This document shows, piece by piece, positions 16,702 through 25,559 of a stretch of 27,208 nucleotides of DNA. Position numbers and translations under genes: made by a program. Below the pieces are notes generated by a model. It was not told where the DNA came from and did no database searches. It saw nothing but the letters and a program-made list of their open reading frames with translations. The stretch comes from Sphaeroforma sirkka (taxonomy: Eukaryota > Opisthokonta > Ichthyosporea > Ichthyophonida): contig LUCW03001997.1 of assembly GCA_001586965.3 (NCBI GenBank), positions 1 to 27,208 of the forward strand, in the 5' to 3' direction. Every line of letters begins with the position of its first letter. Positions within the stretch are counted from its first letter, which is position 1.

Positions 16702-17601
16702 GTGGTTGGATCCTCTCAATCTCGACGCCAATTGAACCGCACTGAAGCGCTCTTGAAGGAGCTAGCGGCAGCAGCAGTTGTGGACCCTCTATCGTGTCCC
16801 ACTTGGCTGATATTCTTCCTATACCGAAGAAAAAAAAATTCGGGCCAAGTTTCGAACCCGAGACCTACTGGTTTACCAGCCAGTACGTGTACCACTAAGC
16901 CAGTTACCACTGGTGAGAGAGGAAATATTTCAAAATTTAATCTCTATAGCTCTGATGCTACCATTGACCATCTTCTTGACAAACCTAACCTTGTCAGAGG
17001 ATATGATCGTATGGAACTCGATGAGACTTACCATCCTCGTAATATCGACCCTCATTTGCCAACTAACCCTGGTAATCACGATTTTGGCAATCGCTACACC
17101 AGTACCTCGTTAGAGAGTTCCCGCTCTAATCCTGAGGATGAGGAAGTGAGAACCAGACATACTTGTCTCAGGCTATTACGCTCTGGTATGCAAGTCCTTG
17201 AGGACCGTCTATTGAATGACTCTGATCTTGACGATAGGAAAGCGGATAACATTCGCTATCTAATCGATAACAAGAGAAAGGAAATAGACACCATTTTGGC
17301 ACTAGCAGCCCGTAGCACTGAGCATGAGCCTCGTGAACGCTTAGAACCAAGCTTTATAAAGCAGCTAGGTAACGCGCAGGCTGAGGTCGATTTCTCTACT
17401 AATGAGAGTACAGTGGAGACACTGAAGGCCTTTGACCAACTTAAGGAGTCTGCCAGCCTTAGGGATAAGCAGATGATGAATGCCTTTATTCATTTCTGTG
17501 AGCCAGGTGAATGGCGAACTATCTTGAAGGCTCATGAGCCCAACTGGAAAGCCCTACCCTGGCACCAGTTGCGTGATAATATACTTAACACCTTTTTTTG
17601 A
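16702..17601 (+). pseudogene. gag: Element B gag (copy 2)
   Basis: A 299-codon open frame that happens to pass through the tRNA-like insert because a C-run near 16786 is one base shorter than in the other copies. Past the insert it follows the real Gag frame as far as the WHQLRDNILN block, then closes at the T-run 17593-17599 (seven T). The translated tRNA-like part (about residues 32-62) is not Gag. Confidence 0.6.
16839..16902 (-). repeat. tRNA-like (SINE-type) insert, copy 2
   Basis: Same A box, B box and nine-T run as copy 1, carried along in the tandem triplication. Confidence 0.55.
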
Positions 17602-17905
17602 AGATGCACGTGACCGTGAACTTCTAGAGTCTCGCAAGTTCTTTGCGAACGATACCACTATTCGAGGTGCTCTAGCTCATATGACACATATGAATACTCG
17701 GATGGGTGGTCGTACCTATACTGGCGGATATTTATTAATTTGTCAGATGATGGAGACTCTGGGAGCTAACCTCTTTAAGAAAGTCAATGATGACATCATC
17801 GCCTATGGTGATTTGCGATCTATGCCTTGGTCTGTCTTTGAGAAGATAGTTCACAAGCATAAGTACTTAGTACCACGAGCTACACCCAGCCCACTAAGCG
17901 ACTAA
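17534..17905 (+). pseudogene. gag: Element B gag, end of capsid-like part (copy 2)
   Basis: From about 17600 this frame gives the real end of the capsid-like region (FANDTTIRGALAHMTHMNTR onward) to TAA 17903-17905. The first about 20 codons are out of phase with Gag. Confidence 0.6.
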
Positions 17906-17906
17906 C

Positions 17907-18191
17907 ACTGCGCGTAGTACAAAGAAACCTCGCACTACTACTGGAGGGGGTACTGGCTCTACTTCTACCGAACCGAAAGGTGAAAAGAAGGTGAGAGCGC
18001 CTTGCAAGAAGTGTGGTTACAACCTCACAAAACGTAATGGCAAGTGGAATGGTAGACACGACCCTGTTAAGTGTGCACCAGGCAAGCCAGATTTTGGACA
18101 CTATATGAAAGAGTGTGCTACTTGCAAGGGTACTAACGGTTGGCACAAAGAGGATTGCAAGGACTTACCGGACGTCCAAGATAAGCACTGA
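17907..18191 (+). CDS. gag: Element B nucleocapsid-like double Cys/His domain (copy 2)
   Basis: Identical in protein to copy 1, including both Cys/His clusters and the TGA stop at 18189-18191. Confidence 0.68.
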   Translation, partial: TARSTKKPRTTTGGGTGSTSTEPKGEKKVRAPCKKCGYNLTKRNGKWNGRHDPVKCAPGKPDFGHYMKECATCKGTNGWHKEDCKDLPDVQDKH

Positions 18192-18200
18192 CAGTACCAT

Positions 18201-18739
18201 ATGTGTGCACTAGAGCAAGATTATGAGAAAGTGTTCAATAAAATCCATACCAAAGGAGATGAACGTATCTTTCAAGCAGTTTTCGTAAATGGAGAAAAAG
18301 TTATGGCACTATTTGATCCAGGGGCTGAAGTCTCTGCTATCTCACCCCGAGTAGCCTACGCTACAGATATGGCTGTCCATAACGAAACAACTGATTAAAT
18401 CTTGGGAAATGGCAAAGTTACTACTTGCGAACAAGCCATTGACTATGCACACATAATGCTGTCAGATAGAAGAGAAGTGAAGACTCACCTAATCGTTACT
18501 GACATGTCTCAAAATAATACGATTTAATTATAGGTATGACTGATCTTCTCAGTTTAGGTATAACACTCACTGGTCTGCCTAATGGGCTAGACCTGAATAA
18601 AGATCAGTCAGATGATAATATGTTAAAGATACCTAAACCTCCGGAAGGTGAAGCAAAGGATATGATTCCGCAAAAATTTTGGTTTCGCCATCGATGGAGA
18701 AGCCATTCCATTCAGCTCAAATCTTGGGGCCGAGGCTGA
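18201..18739 (+). pseudogene. pol: Element B aspartic protease (copy 2) with internal stop and extra break
   Basis: Same D-P-G protease with TAA at 18396-18398. A further change near 18510 (CAAAATAATACG in place of CAGAAATACG) shifts the frame before the IIGMTDLL block. Runs into tandem unit 3 after about 18670. Confidence 0.72.
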
Positions 18740-18761
18740 GGACGCCATAACTCGACAACGA

Positions 18762-19175
18762 GTGGTTGGATCCTCTCAATCTCGACGCCAATTGAACCGC
18801 ACTGAAGCGCTCTTGAAGGAGCTAGCGGCAGCAGCAGTTGTGGACCCCTCTATCGTGTCCCACTTGGCTGATATTCTTCCTATACCGAAGAAAAAAAAAA
18901 TTCGGGCCAAGTTTCGAACCCGAGACCTACTGGTTTACCAGCCAGTACGTGTACCACTAAGCCAGTTACCACTGGTGAGAGAGGAAATATTTCAAAATTT
19001 AATCTCTATAGCTCTGATGCTACCATTGACCATCTTCTTGACAAACCTAACCTTGTCAGAGGATATGATCGTATGGAACTCGATGAGACTTACCATCCTC
19101 GTAATATCGACCCTCATTTGCCAACTAACCCTGGTAATCACGATTTTGGCAATCGCTACACCAGTACCTCGTTAG
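18762..19175 (+). pseudogene. gag: Element B gag, N-terminal side with tRNA-like insert (copy 3)
   Basis: Begins in the real Gag frame (SRRQLNRTEALLKELAAAAVV) and, because the A-run has ten bases, passes through the tRNA-like insert into a non-Gag frame. Only the first about 45 codons are Gag. Confidence 0.5.
18901..18964 (-). repeat. tRNA-like (SINE-type) insert, copy 3
   Basis: Same A and B boxes as copies 1 and 2. The T-run on the minus strand is ten bases here. Confidence 0.55.
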
Positions 19176-19966
19176 AGAGTTCCCGCTCTAATCCTGAGGA
19201 TGAGGAAGTGAGAACCAGACATACTTGTCTCAGGCTATTACGCTCTGGTATGCAAGTCCTTGAGGACCGTCTATTGAATGACTCTGATCTTGACGATAGG
19301 AAAGCGGATAACATTCGCTATCTAATCGATAACAAGAGAAAGGAAATAGACACCATTTTGGCACTAGCAGCCCGTAGCACTGAGCATGAGCCTCGTGAAC
19401 GCTTAGAACCAAGCTTTATAAAGCAGCTAGGTAACGCGCAGGCTGAGGTCGATTTCTCTACTAATGAGAGTACAGTGGAGACACTGAAGGCCTTTGACCA
19501 ACTTAAGGAGTCTGCCAGCCTTAGGGATAAGCAGATGATGAATGCCTTTATTCATTTCTGTGAGCCAGGTGAATGGCGAACTATCTTGAAGGCTCATGAG
19601 CCCAACTGGAAAGCCCTACCCTGGCACCAGTTGCGTGATAATATACTTAACACCTTTTTTGAAGATGCACGTGACCGTGAACTTCTAGAGTCTCGCAAGT
19701 TCTTTGCGAACGATACCACTATTCGAGGTGCTCTAGCTCATATGACACATATGAATACTCGGATGGGTGGTCGTACCTATACTGGCGGATATTTATTAAT
19801 TTGTCAGATGATGGAGACTCTGGGAGCTAACCTCTTTAAGAAAGTCAATGATGACATCATCGCCTATGGTGATTTGCGATCTATGCCTTGGTCTGTCTTT
19901 GAGAAGATAGTTCACAAGCATAAGTACTTAGTACCACGAGCTACACCCAGCCCACTAAGCGACTAA
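19073..19966 (+). CDS. gag: Element B gag, capsid-like part (copy 3, longest intact)
   Basis: 297 open codons through the whole capsid-like region, the only copy without a break at the T-run (six T at 19665-19670). The true frame is open upstream to the tRNA-like insert near 18970; ATG 19073 is only the first Met. Content: charged helical segments (LRSGMQVLEDRLLNDSDLDD), a WHQLRDNILNTFFEDARDRE stretch and a C-terminal KIVHKHKYLVP. It ends at TAA 19964-19966, followed by C. Capsid role is inferred from position before the Cys/His domain. Confidence 0.72.
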   Translation: MELDETYHPRNIDPHLPTNPGNHDFGNRYTSTSLESSRSNPEDEEVRTRHTCLRLLRSGMQVLEDRLLNDSDLDDRKADNIRYLIDNKRKEIDTILALAARSTEHEPRERLEPSFIKQLGNAQAEVDFSTNESTVETLKAFDQLKESASLRDKQMMNAFIHFCEPGEWRTILKAHEPNWKALPWHQLRDNILNTFFEDARDRELLESRKFFANDTTIRGALAHMTHMNTRMGGRTYTGGYLLICQMMETLGANLFKKVNDDIIAYGDLRSMPWSVFEKIVHKHKYLVPRATPSPLSD

Positions 19967-19967
19967 C

Positions 19968-20252
19968 ACTGCGCGTAGTACAAAGAAACCTCGCACTACT
20001 ACTGGAGGGGGTACTGGCTCTACTTCTACCGAACCGAAAGGTGAAAAGAAGGTGAGAGCGCCTTGCAAGAAGTGTGGTTACAACCTCACAAAACGTAATG
20101 GCAAGTGGAATGGTAGACACGACCCTGTTAAGTGTGCACCAGGCAAGCCAGATTTTGGACACTATATGAAAGAGTGTGCTACTTGCAAGGGTACTAACGG
20201 TTGGCACAAAGAGGATTGCAAGGACTTACCGGACGTCCAAGATAAGCACTGA
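19968..20252 (+). CDS. gag: Element B nucleocapsid-like double Cys/His domain (copy 3)
   Basis: Same as copies 1 and 2. This is the copy directly attached to a full pol. The TGA at 20250-20252 is followed by CAG, and the reading frame then continues unbroken into the protease. Confidence 0.7.
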   Translation, partial: TARSTKKPRTTTGGGTGSTSTEPKGEKKVRAPCKKCGYNLTKRNGKWNGRHDPVKCAPGKPDFGHYMKECATCKGTNGWHKEDCKDLPDVQDKH

Positions 20253-20261
20253 CAGTACCAT

Positions 20262-20459
20262 ATGTGTGCACTAGAGCAAGATTATGAGAAAGTGTTCAAT
20301 AAAATCCATACCAAAGGAGATGAACGTATCTTTCAAGCAGTTTTCGTAAATGGAGAAAAAGTTATGGCACTATTTGATCCAGGGGCTGAAGTCTCTGCTA
20401 TCTCACCCCGAGTAGCCTACGCTACAGATATGGCTGTCCATAACGAAACAACTGATTAA
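20262..20459 (+). pseudogene. pol: Element B aspartic protease, first half (copy 3)
   Basis: Protease first half with D-P-G near 20377, ended by the same TAA (20457-20459) as in the other copies. The second half continues in the same frame in the next entry. Confidence 0.8.
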
Positions 20460-20462
20460 ATC

Positions 20463-21185
20463 TTGGGAAATGGCAAAGTTACTACTTGCGAACAAGCCAT
20501 TGACTATGCACACATAATGCTGTCAGATAGAAGAGAAGTGAAGACTCACCTAATCGTTACTGACATGTCTCAGAAATACGATTTAATTATAGGTATGACT
20601 GATCTTCTCAGTTTAGGTATAACACTCACTGGTCTGCCTAATGGGCTAGACCTGAATAAAGATCAGTCAGATGATAATATGTTAAAGATACCTAAACCTC
20701 CGGAAGGTGAAGCAAAGGATATGATTCCGCACCTCACCGATATAATTATGGACTTAATTATACAAAACAGGAAGATTGCAATAACTGACTGGTGTATGTT
20801 TAAGTTCTCTAATGGGTACGTTAGACTTGACTTAACAAACGTCGACTTCTCTAAGTTAAAGTGTCCTTCACATAACTACGTGAGTTGGAGACACAAAGAC
20901 GTTGTCAAAACCCAAATCGAAGATTGGTTAAATCAGGGTCTAATTGAAATCAATTATGATGCAACCCCAGCTATCTTAGCTCTCTTAGCGGTCGATCAAT
21001 ATAAATCTGATGGAACGTTTAGTAAAACAAGAGTAGTACTAGACCTGTCGCCAATCAACAAACTAATTCCGCAACATAGTTTTCCCTTACCTAAGATAAG
21101 CGAGATACTACGCAAAATGGAGGGTGCGACTATCTTTTCCAAGATAGACTTAAAAAGCCGCATTCCATCAACTACAAATATATGA
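20463..21185 (+). CDS. pol: Element B protease second half and reverse transcriptase N-terminus
   Basis: In frame with the preceding protease half. It has the LIIGMTDLLSLGI block, then a linker, and RT from about 20880: VKTQIEDWLNQGLIE, KTRVVLDLSPINKLI, FPLPKISEILRKM and ATIFSKIDLKS with the first catalytic Asp. The frame is lost in the A-run 21162-21166. The start shown is a non-ATG codon; there is no reason to think translation begins here. Confidence 0.87.
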   Translation: MGNGKVTTCEQAIDYAHIMLSDRREVKTHLIVTDMSQKYDLIIGMTDLLSLGITLTGLPNGLDLNKDQSDDNMLKIPKPPEGEAKDMIPHLTDIIMDLIIQNRKIAITDWCMFKFSNGYVRLDLTNVDFSKLKCPSHNYVSWRHKDVVKTQIEDWLNQGLIEINYDATPAILALLAVDQYKSDGTFSKTRVVLDLSPINKLIPQHSFPLPKISEILRKMEGATIFSKIDLKSRIPSTTNI

Positions 21186-21962
21186 GCCTCATAGGAAATA
21201 CTTTTCCTTTACTTGGCAAGGTAAGAAGTACCAGTTTAAAGGTGCACCTGAAGGCTTACACATGTTACCTTCTTTATTCCAACAAGTTATGATGGAACTA
21301 TTTGCGGACCTGTCGTATAACGTATCAGTCTATTTAGATGATATAGTTATTTTTTTACAAAGACAGCACATGAACATGCTAAACTCGTTAAAGAAGTCTT
21401 AAAGCGACTTAATCATGCTAAACTTAAGATTAACGAAGACAAGTGTTCTTTTGCTAAAGATACTATACACTTACTTGGCTACAAAGTATCTGCAGCAGGG
21501 GTAGAAATTGATCCTGGCAAGAAACAGTTTCTGTTGGATTTATCAACACCAATTACTGGAAGAGATGTGAACTCTGTGTGTGGGTTTGTTAACTTCTTCT
21601 CGGATTCGGTACCGCATCTTTCTCATTACTTCAAGCCTTTCAGTCACCTACGGCTGCACAAAGGACCTTTGGGAAAGCTTTGGACTAAAGAATGTGATGA
21701 TGCATTTAAACTAGTCAAAAGTAAAGTAATCGACGCACCCATTATGCAGTACCCTGTGGATGGTGTCCCATTCCAAGTAGCAACCGACGCTTCAGATCGA
21801 GCGGTGGGTGGAGTGCTTTACCAAACGATAAATGGTAAACCGCGCTACATACAATTCTTTAGCAAGAGTTATAATAAGAGTCAACGGAATCACCCTACCG
21901 TTAAACAAGAGCTCCTTGCTATAGTTACTGCGCTAAGACAGTTTAAAGACTACCTTTATTGA
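21186..21962 (+). pseudogene. pol: Element B reverse transcriptase core and RNase H first part
   Basis: RT continues from about 21167 with FTWQGKKYQFKGAPEGLHM, then the catalytic YLDD box at 21331-21342. The frame breaks at the T-run 21350-21356 and resumes with KLKINEDKCSF, LLGYKVSAAGVEI, then the RNase H start VATDASDRAVGGVLY and VKQELLAIVTALRQF (catalytic Asp and Glu). It ends at TGA 21960-21962. All expected RT catalytic residues are visible. Confidence 0.88.
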
Positions 21963-22140
21963 AGTTACTTTACTGTCGCCTGTGATCAAAAGTCTCTAAC
22001 ATACTTAAAAGACATGAACCCTGACTCACAGTTGGTGAGCCGCTGGCATGACATTATTGCCAAGTTCGCTTTTATATATAACACACATACCAGAAATACA
22101 TAACCATCTTCCTGACATGCTCTCTCGACTTGTGCCCGAC
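21963..22140 (+). pseudogene. pol: Element B RNase H, C-terminal part
   Basis: Continues in frame after the TGA with FTVACDQKSLTYLKD (catalytic Asp) and LVSRWHDIIAKF, then changes frame near 22075-22085 and closes with HIPEIHNHLPDMLSR. Here the final Asp, which is Asn in element A, is present. Confidence 0.8.
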
Positions 22141-22654
22141 TACCAGAAAACAGTCAAGGAGTTATTAGCAACCGATTGGATGCTAAATAATAAATGGTTT
22201 AACCTCGCTCAATCACGATGGGGTCCATTTAATGTTGATATGTTCGCCGCAGAACATAACAAACAGGTTTTCTGAATATAGGTCGTTGACTCATCCTAAA
22301 GGTGATGCATTTCAGCTTGACTTATCAAAGCATAATGCGTGGGCTAACCCACCTTGTCAACTTATCGCACAGTTGTTAAATTATGTTAATATTACGAAAT
22401 CTACCATTACGCTATGTTGTCCCTTACGTAACTCCGACCCATGGATACGTGATTTAATTAATATGATTCAAGACGAACCTATTTATGTCGACCGTGAAAC
22501 CGACACGTTTTTGTATCAGGGATCCTATTCTATTAAGAAGACACCTTGGAAACACACCATTGTTTGTCGCATCGGTCCTGCAGGTACCACTAAGTGGAAA
22601 CCCTCAACCGAATTCTTAGCTAAACTAGAGGAGTCTAAAGAGTTTGAACAATAG
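22141..22654 (+). pseudogene. Element B adenine-methyltransferase-like (Dam/NPP) domain
   Basis: Homologue of the 8014 domain of element A. Shared marks in order are a W-x-L near the start, GP..(I/V)D.FA...N.Q, W-x-NPP at 22340-22357, a TLCCPLRNSDPW block, EPIYV.R..TFL, and KTPWKHTIVCRIGP. The fourth residue of the NPPW signature is Cys here (NPPC), so catalysis is doubtful. A frame change lies near 22265-22275. It ends at TAG 22652-22654, in frame with the following integrase sequence. Its place between RNase H and integrase is the same as in A. Confidence 0.68.
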
Positions 22655-23389
22655 CTCAAGACTCGTACAACACATGCACCCAACAAGATTGCAGTCGAGG
22701 TAATGCCGATTGAAACGGCATTAGATCGTAAAAACATGGAACTAGCTAAGGCCATGGATCAAAGACTCAAAACTCTAAGAAAACCTGAAGCTCGCACTCA
22801 ACTACTTAAAGCGCTGCTTAAAGAACAGCCAGAAGTTGCGAAACAACTGAAGAGGATACTTCAACAATCCAATGTTGTCAATTATGTATCTCAGGAGTCT
22901 ACCCCTCCTGATACTGAGGTTGCCCTTTTCAACAGGACTATGGTTCATCCAGCCAGCGTTACACAGAATCTGACTGACTTAGAGGAGCTCGAAAGTAGAG
23001 TTAAAATTATACATAATTTAACGCATCGAGCATATGAGCATACTTATAAAATGGCTATTCGTGCAGGGCTTGATCACCCGGCGCTGAAAGAAACCATACG
23101 TGAAGTATACCGACGCTGTACTGATTGTGAAAAGAACCAGATCAAGCGATACGGTTGGGCACCCCTAAAAAGTGTGACAGAAGACCAACCGATGCGCCGA
23201 GTCATAGTCGATCTGGTTAAACTCCCGCGATCCAAGCATACTGGCGATGTATATATCTGTCATTTCTTATGTGTGACTTCGGGCTATAACTTGCTTTATG
23301 CAATACCGAACAAACGTCCACAAACAGTGGCAGAATTATGCTATCACGTCTTTAATCACTTTGGTTTCCCCCCGAGTACTATGTTCTGA
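22655..23389 (+). CDS. pol: Element B integrase: linker, zinc-binding domain and core start
   Basis: After TAG 22652 the same frame stays open; the first ATG is at 22703. A Lys/Leu-rich helical linker (about 22703-22900) is followed by the zinc domain with HNLTHRAYEH and CTDC (near 23122) and the first core strand MRRVIVDLVKLPR (catalytic Asp). The frame breaks in the C-run 23368-23373. Confidence 0.85.
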   Translation, partial: LKTRTTHAPNKIAVEVMPIETALDRKNMELAKAMDQRLKTLRKPEARTQLLKALLKEQPEVAKQLKRILQQSNVVNYVSQESTPPDTEVALFNRTMVHPASVTQNLTDLEELESRVKIIHNLTHRAYEHTYKMAIRAGLDHPALKETIREVYRRCTDCEKNQIKRYGWAPLKSVTEDQPMRRVIVDLVKLPRSKHTGDVYICHFLCVTSGYNLLYAIPNKRPQTVAELCYHVFNHFGFPPSTMF

Positions 23390-23801
23390 TAACGGTAGTG
23401 AGTTTTGTACCGACGTAATGGAGGCACTTATACTCGTATCAGGCATGACTCATAGGCGTGGTGTTCCTTACAAACCTCAAACGCAGGGTGCAAATGAGAC
23501 ACGTCATAGAGAACTTAAGAAACTCTTGCGTACTGCACTAGACGACGTTGAGGATATGTGGCCTGATCATTTGAAATGGGTTCAGACTCAAATGAATAAC
23601 TGCATGAATCCTCAAACTGGAACACTCCCGTTTCACTATTTCTTTAGCCGCTATAGTGAATTACAAGCAACGTTTGATAAAACTGCGCCCGAGAAACACG
23701 CTACCCCGTGGCTACAAAAGATCGAGCATATGCAGAACGTTGTTTACCCCTGTTTACTCGAGCACAAGAATCGTGTCCTACTTAAAGCGTATGACCGATA
23801 G
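23298..23801 (+). CDS. pol: Element B integrase catalytic core
   Basis: From about 23370 this frame holds CSDNGSEF (second catalytic Asp, residue 31) and GANETRHRELKKLL (catalytic Glu, residue 67), exact DD35E spacing. WPDHLKWVQTQMNNCMN and LKAYDR follow. It ends at TAG 23799-23801, while the same frame continues into the GPF module. Confidence 0.9.
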   Translation: MQYRTNVHKQWQNYAITSLITLVSPRVLCSDNGSEFCTDVMEALILVSGMTHRRGVPYKPQTQGANETRHRELKKLLRTALDDVEDMWPDHLKWVQTQMNNCMNPQTGTLPFHYFFSRYSELQATFDKTAPEKHATPWLQKIEHMQNVVYPCLLEHKNRVLLKAYDR

Positions 23802-24200
23802 AATAACACTAAGAACATTGTTCAGTTCAAAGTCGGCGATTACGTTAACATTATAAATCGAAACGCCAACGTTACCGAACTCTCTTCTAAGACGATAGGA
23901 CCTTTTGTTATTTCCTACCATGATGAGAAGAGTGATACTTATGAAGTGAATAACATTGATGGTACTAGCGCAACCAATCTAGGCACTCACCGTATCCCTA
24001 CCTCCGAACTCTCATTCGCTCGCTCATTTGATTCTGATGTACCAGTTATGGAGTCACAAGTCAAAGATGTAATTGACAAAACATCCGAAGACGGTTACAC
24101 TTACTACAAGACCCGTTTCATGGATGGGACAGTAGCTTGGCTAACCTCCGATACATTTCGTGAATCTCGCGACTTCCTTCGTATCTTTAATAAGAAATGA
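23802..24200 (+). pseudogene. pol: Element B integrase C-terminus with GPF module and divergent chromodomain
   Basis: In frame with the core after the TAG. FKVGDYVNIINR and KTIGPFVISYHDEKSDTYEV form the GPY/F module. After a spacer comes MESQVKDVIDKTSEDGYTYY, then KTRFMDGTVAWLTSDTF and a final FLRIFNKK. The positions of V..(V/I)I, Y-Y-K-x-R-F, a Trp and the closing helix match a chromodomain, but aromatic-cage residues are weaker than in element A. Ends TGA 24198-24200. Confidence 0.72.
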
Positions 24201-24250
24201 AATAAGCGTTTACATAAGAACAAACGAGATAAACGAAAAGGTTTTCTCAG

Positions 24251-24478
24251 GTGACTACAAACCCTGACGGATCTGAAATTCCCTATTTGCCATCTACTTC
24301 CTACGTGACTAAACTTTCTGATCTGCTTACCAACAGTGCAGAAAATTGTTCAAACTTACTTACTAATGAAGAACAGTCTTTGGCTATTACCTTACCAAAT
24401 AATAAACGTAAGGCGCCTACATCGGAAATGGTTACTGGACCAAATACTAAACGACATAGAGTACAACATGAGTCTTGA
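24251..24478 (+). CDS. Small ORF between integrase and 3' LTR of B
   Basis: 75 codons, first codon GTG, after the pol stop and in a different frame. The product is hydrophilic and Ser/Thr/Asn-rich with two basic clusters near the C-terminus (NKRKAP and NTKRHR) about 15 residues apart, resembling a bipartite nuclear localisation signal. No membrane segment, so not an env-like protein. It may be a shifted C-terminal tail of integrase or chance. Confidence 0.3.
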   Translation: MTTNPDGSEIPYLPSTSYVTKLSDLLTNSAENCSNLLTNEEQSLAITLPNNKRKAPTSEMVTGPNTKRHRVQHES

Positions 24479-24593
24479 ACTCGTACATATAGGCACATAC
24501 TTACTCGATAAGTCATGACCGAAACCGTTTTGCTTTGGTTTTCGCTTTACCAACTAGATCGTATCTTAACGTACGTTCGTAGTTCTAAAAGCT

Positions 24594-24604
24594 ACTGGGG
24601 GCTA
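24594..24604 (+). promoter_or_regulatory. Polypurine tract of element B
   Basis: Five G followed by CTA directly before the TG of the 3' LTR, the expected place of the plus-strand primer. Short, so the call is tentative. Confidence 0.45.
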
Positions 24605-25199
24605 TGTAGAAATACGGCCTCCGGTCAGTCTAAAATATCAAGATCAATTGAGATAATACATTGGTTTTTTATTTTATTTTAAATAATTTAGTACAAGCTC
24701 TTTTTCTAATATTTCCAAAGTGTTCTAAATTCACTTTGATGGCTCCAATAGCCTGAGTATTTGATATGACTCATCTACTTGGACCTATTTGAGACATTAG
24801 TAGATGTAGGATATTATAAACTAAATTTTATAATCTCCGAACTACTACTTATAGATTTTGGTCCTCCCGCCAATCTCCAAAATCCAATAAGTCTTTTTCT
24901 TTTTTTAACTTTTCTTCAGATGGAACTTTATTTATATCAGCTAATGTATTAACGTGACTTACGTTATTATGTTTGTTTACAAATTAGGCAAGTGGTCATG
25001 AACACTTAGTACTTCTAGTGAAAATTATTCAATAAAGAACAGCTAGAGGTACGCCCTGTGTGATCGAGGATATTTAGACTCTTAACAAGAGGCAGTCCCG
25101 ATCATTCTTACACAAGCTACCACTGCTAAATCCTAACTGACTAAATTGTATTTTAGTTTAATATAGTTTGAAACCTAGTAATTTCCATCGAAGTTTACA
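24605..25199 (+). repeat. 3' LTR of element B
   Basis: 595 bp, matching 13453-14049 with about eight substitutions, all transitions, and two small indels. Followed by the TTAC target duplication. Confidence 0.9.
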
Positions 25200-25462
25200 T
25201 TACTTAGTATACCAAACATGCAAGAAAGTGAAGCTGTTGCCATATACATTAAGGGACTTGAAGAATAAAGATAGCTTAGTAGAAGCAATAAAACTTGCAG
25301 ACATAGAATATTCAATTATTCAAAAAATTACGTGGCTTACGTGAGAAGGCGGAGAACTCGAGTTAGGTCAGAGATAAAAATTGCAACAAAGACAAGCTGT
25401 GCAACAAGTGTGGAAAGGCTGGTCATTTTGCTAAGGAAAAAATGCCAAAAGTGGGACAAGAA
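25200..25462 (+). pseudogene. gag: Element C gag fragment with zinc knuckle, right of B
   Basis: Starting at the insertion point one frame reads LSIPNMQESEAVAIYIKGLE, a typical Ty3/gypsy Gag GL block, until TAA near 25267. In another frame SLVEAIKLADIEYS follows, the usual next Gag helix. Near 25398-25440 there is CNKCGKAGHFAKEK, a C-x2-C-x4-H-x4-C knuckle whose last Cys reads Lys. Several stops and frame changes make it dead. The same frame leads across the B insertion to 13389-13452. Confidence 0.65.
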
Positions 25463-25559
25463 TAGCCACTTGGCAACCATACACAAACAAAGCAGGCATG
25501 ACGGAACGAGCCAATCGTACGACGGCTAAGAGATAGCAAAAAGAATCTGGTGAGAATAG

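Larger units (their letters stand above)
14555..20730 (+). repeat. Tandem triplication of the gag-protease segment of B (3 x about 2.06 kb)
   Basis: Unit starts are at about 14555, 16613 and 18673; the array ends near 20730 where the sequence passes into the RT linker. The periods are 2058 and 2060 bp. Unit junctions share a few bases (TCCG) with the true unit borders. The three copies differ almost only by single-base run-length changes: C-run near 14728, A-run 9/9/10, T-run 5/7/6, and one small difference at 18510. Confidence 0.9.
13453..25199 (+). mobile_element. Element B: Ty3/gypsy LTR retrotransposon with Dam-like domain and triplicated gag-protease
   Basis: Bounded by about 596-bp LTRs (TGTAGAAATA...GTTTACA) and a 4-bp target duplication TTAC (13449-13452 and 25200-25203). 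The order is gag, Cys/His knuckles, protease, RT, RNase H, methyltransferase-like domain, integrase, GPF module, divergent chromodomain. The gag-protease part is present three times in tandem, so the element is 11.7 kb instead of about 7.6 kb. In-frame stops occur in protease, RNase H and integrase, with several homopolymer frame changes. LTRs differ by about eight transitions, so B is older than A. It sits inside gag of element C. No normal tRNA primer site follows the 5' LTR. Confidence 0.9.

Noticed and set aside
17168..17350. Repeated minus-strand ORFs within the gag copies of B
   Set aside because: Antisense shadows of the gag frame, repeated only because the segment is triplicated.
20457..23801. 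Alternative genetic code with TAA/TAG read as Gln, suggested by in-frame TAA and TAG in B pol
   Set aside because: An in-frame TGA also occurs in RNase H, the chromodomain of A ends with TAA where expected, and ordinary C-to-T decay explains the stops.
24201..24604. Envelope gene
   Set aside because: Too short and without signal peptide or membrane segment.
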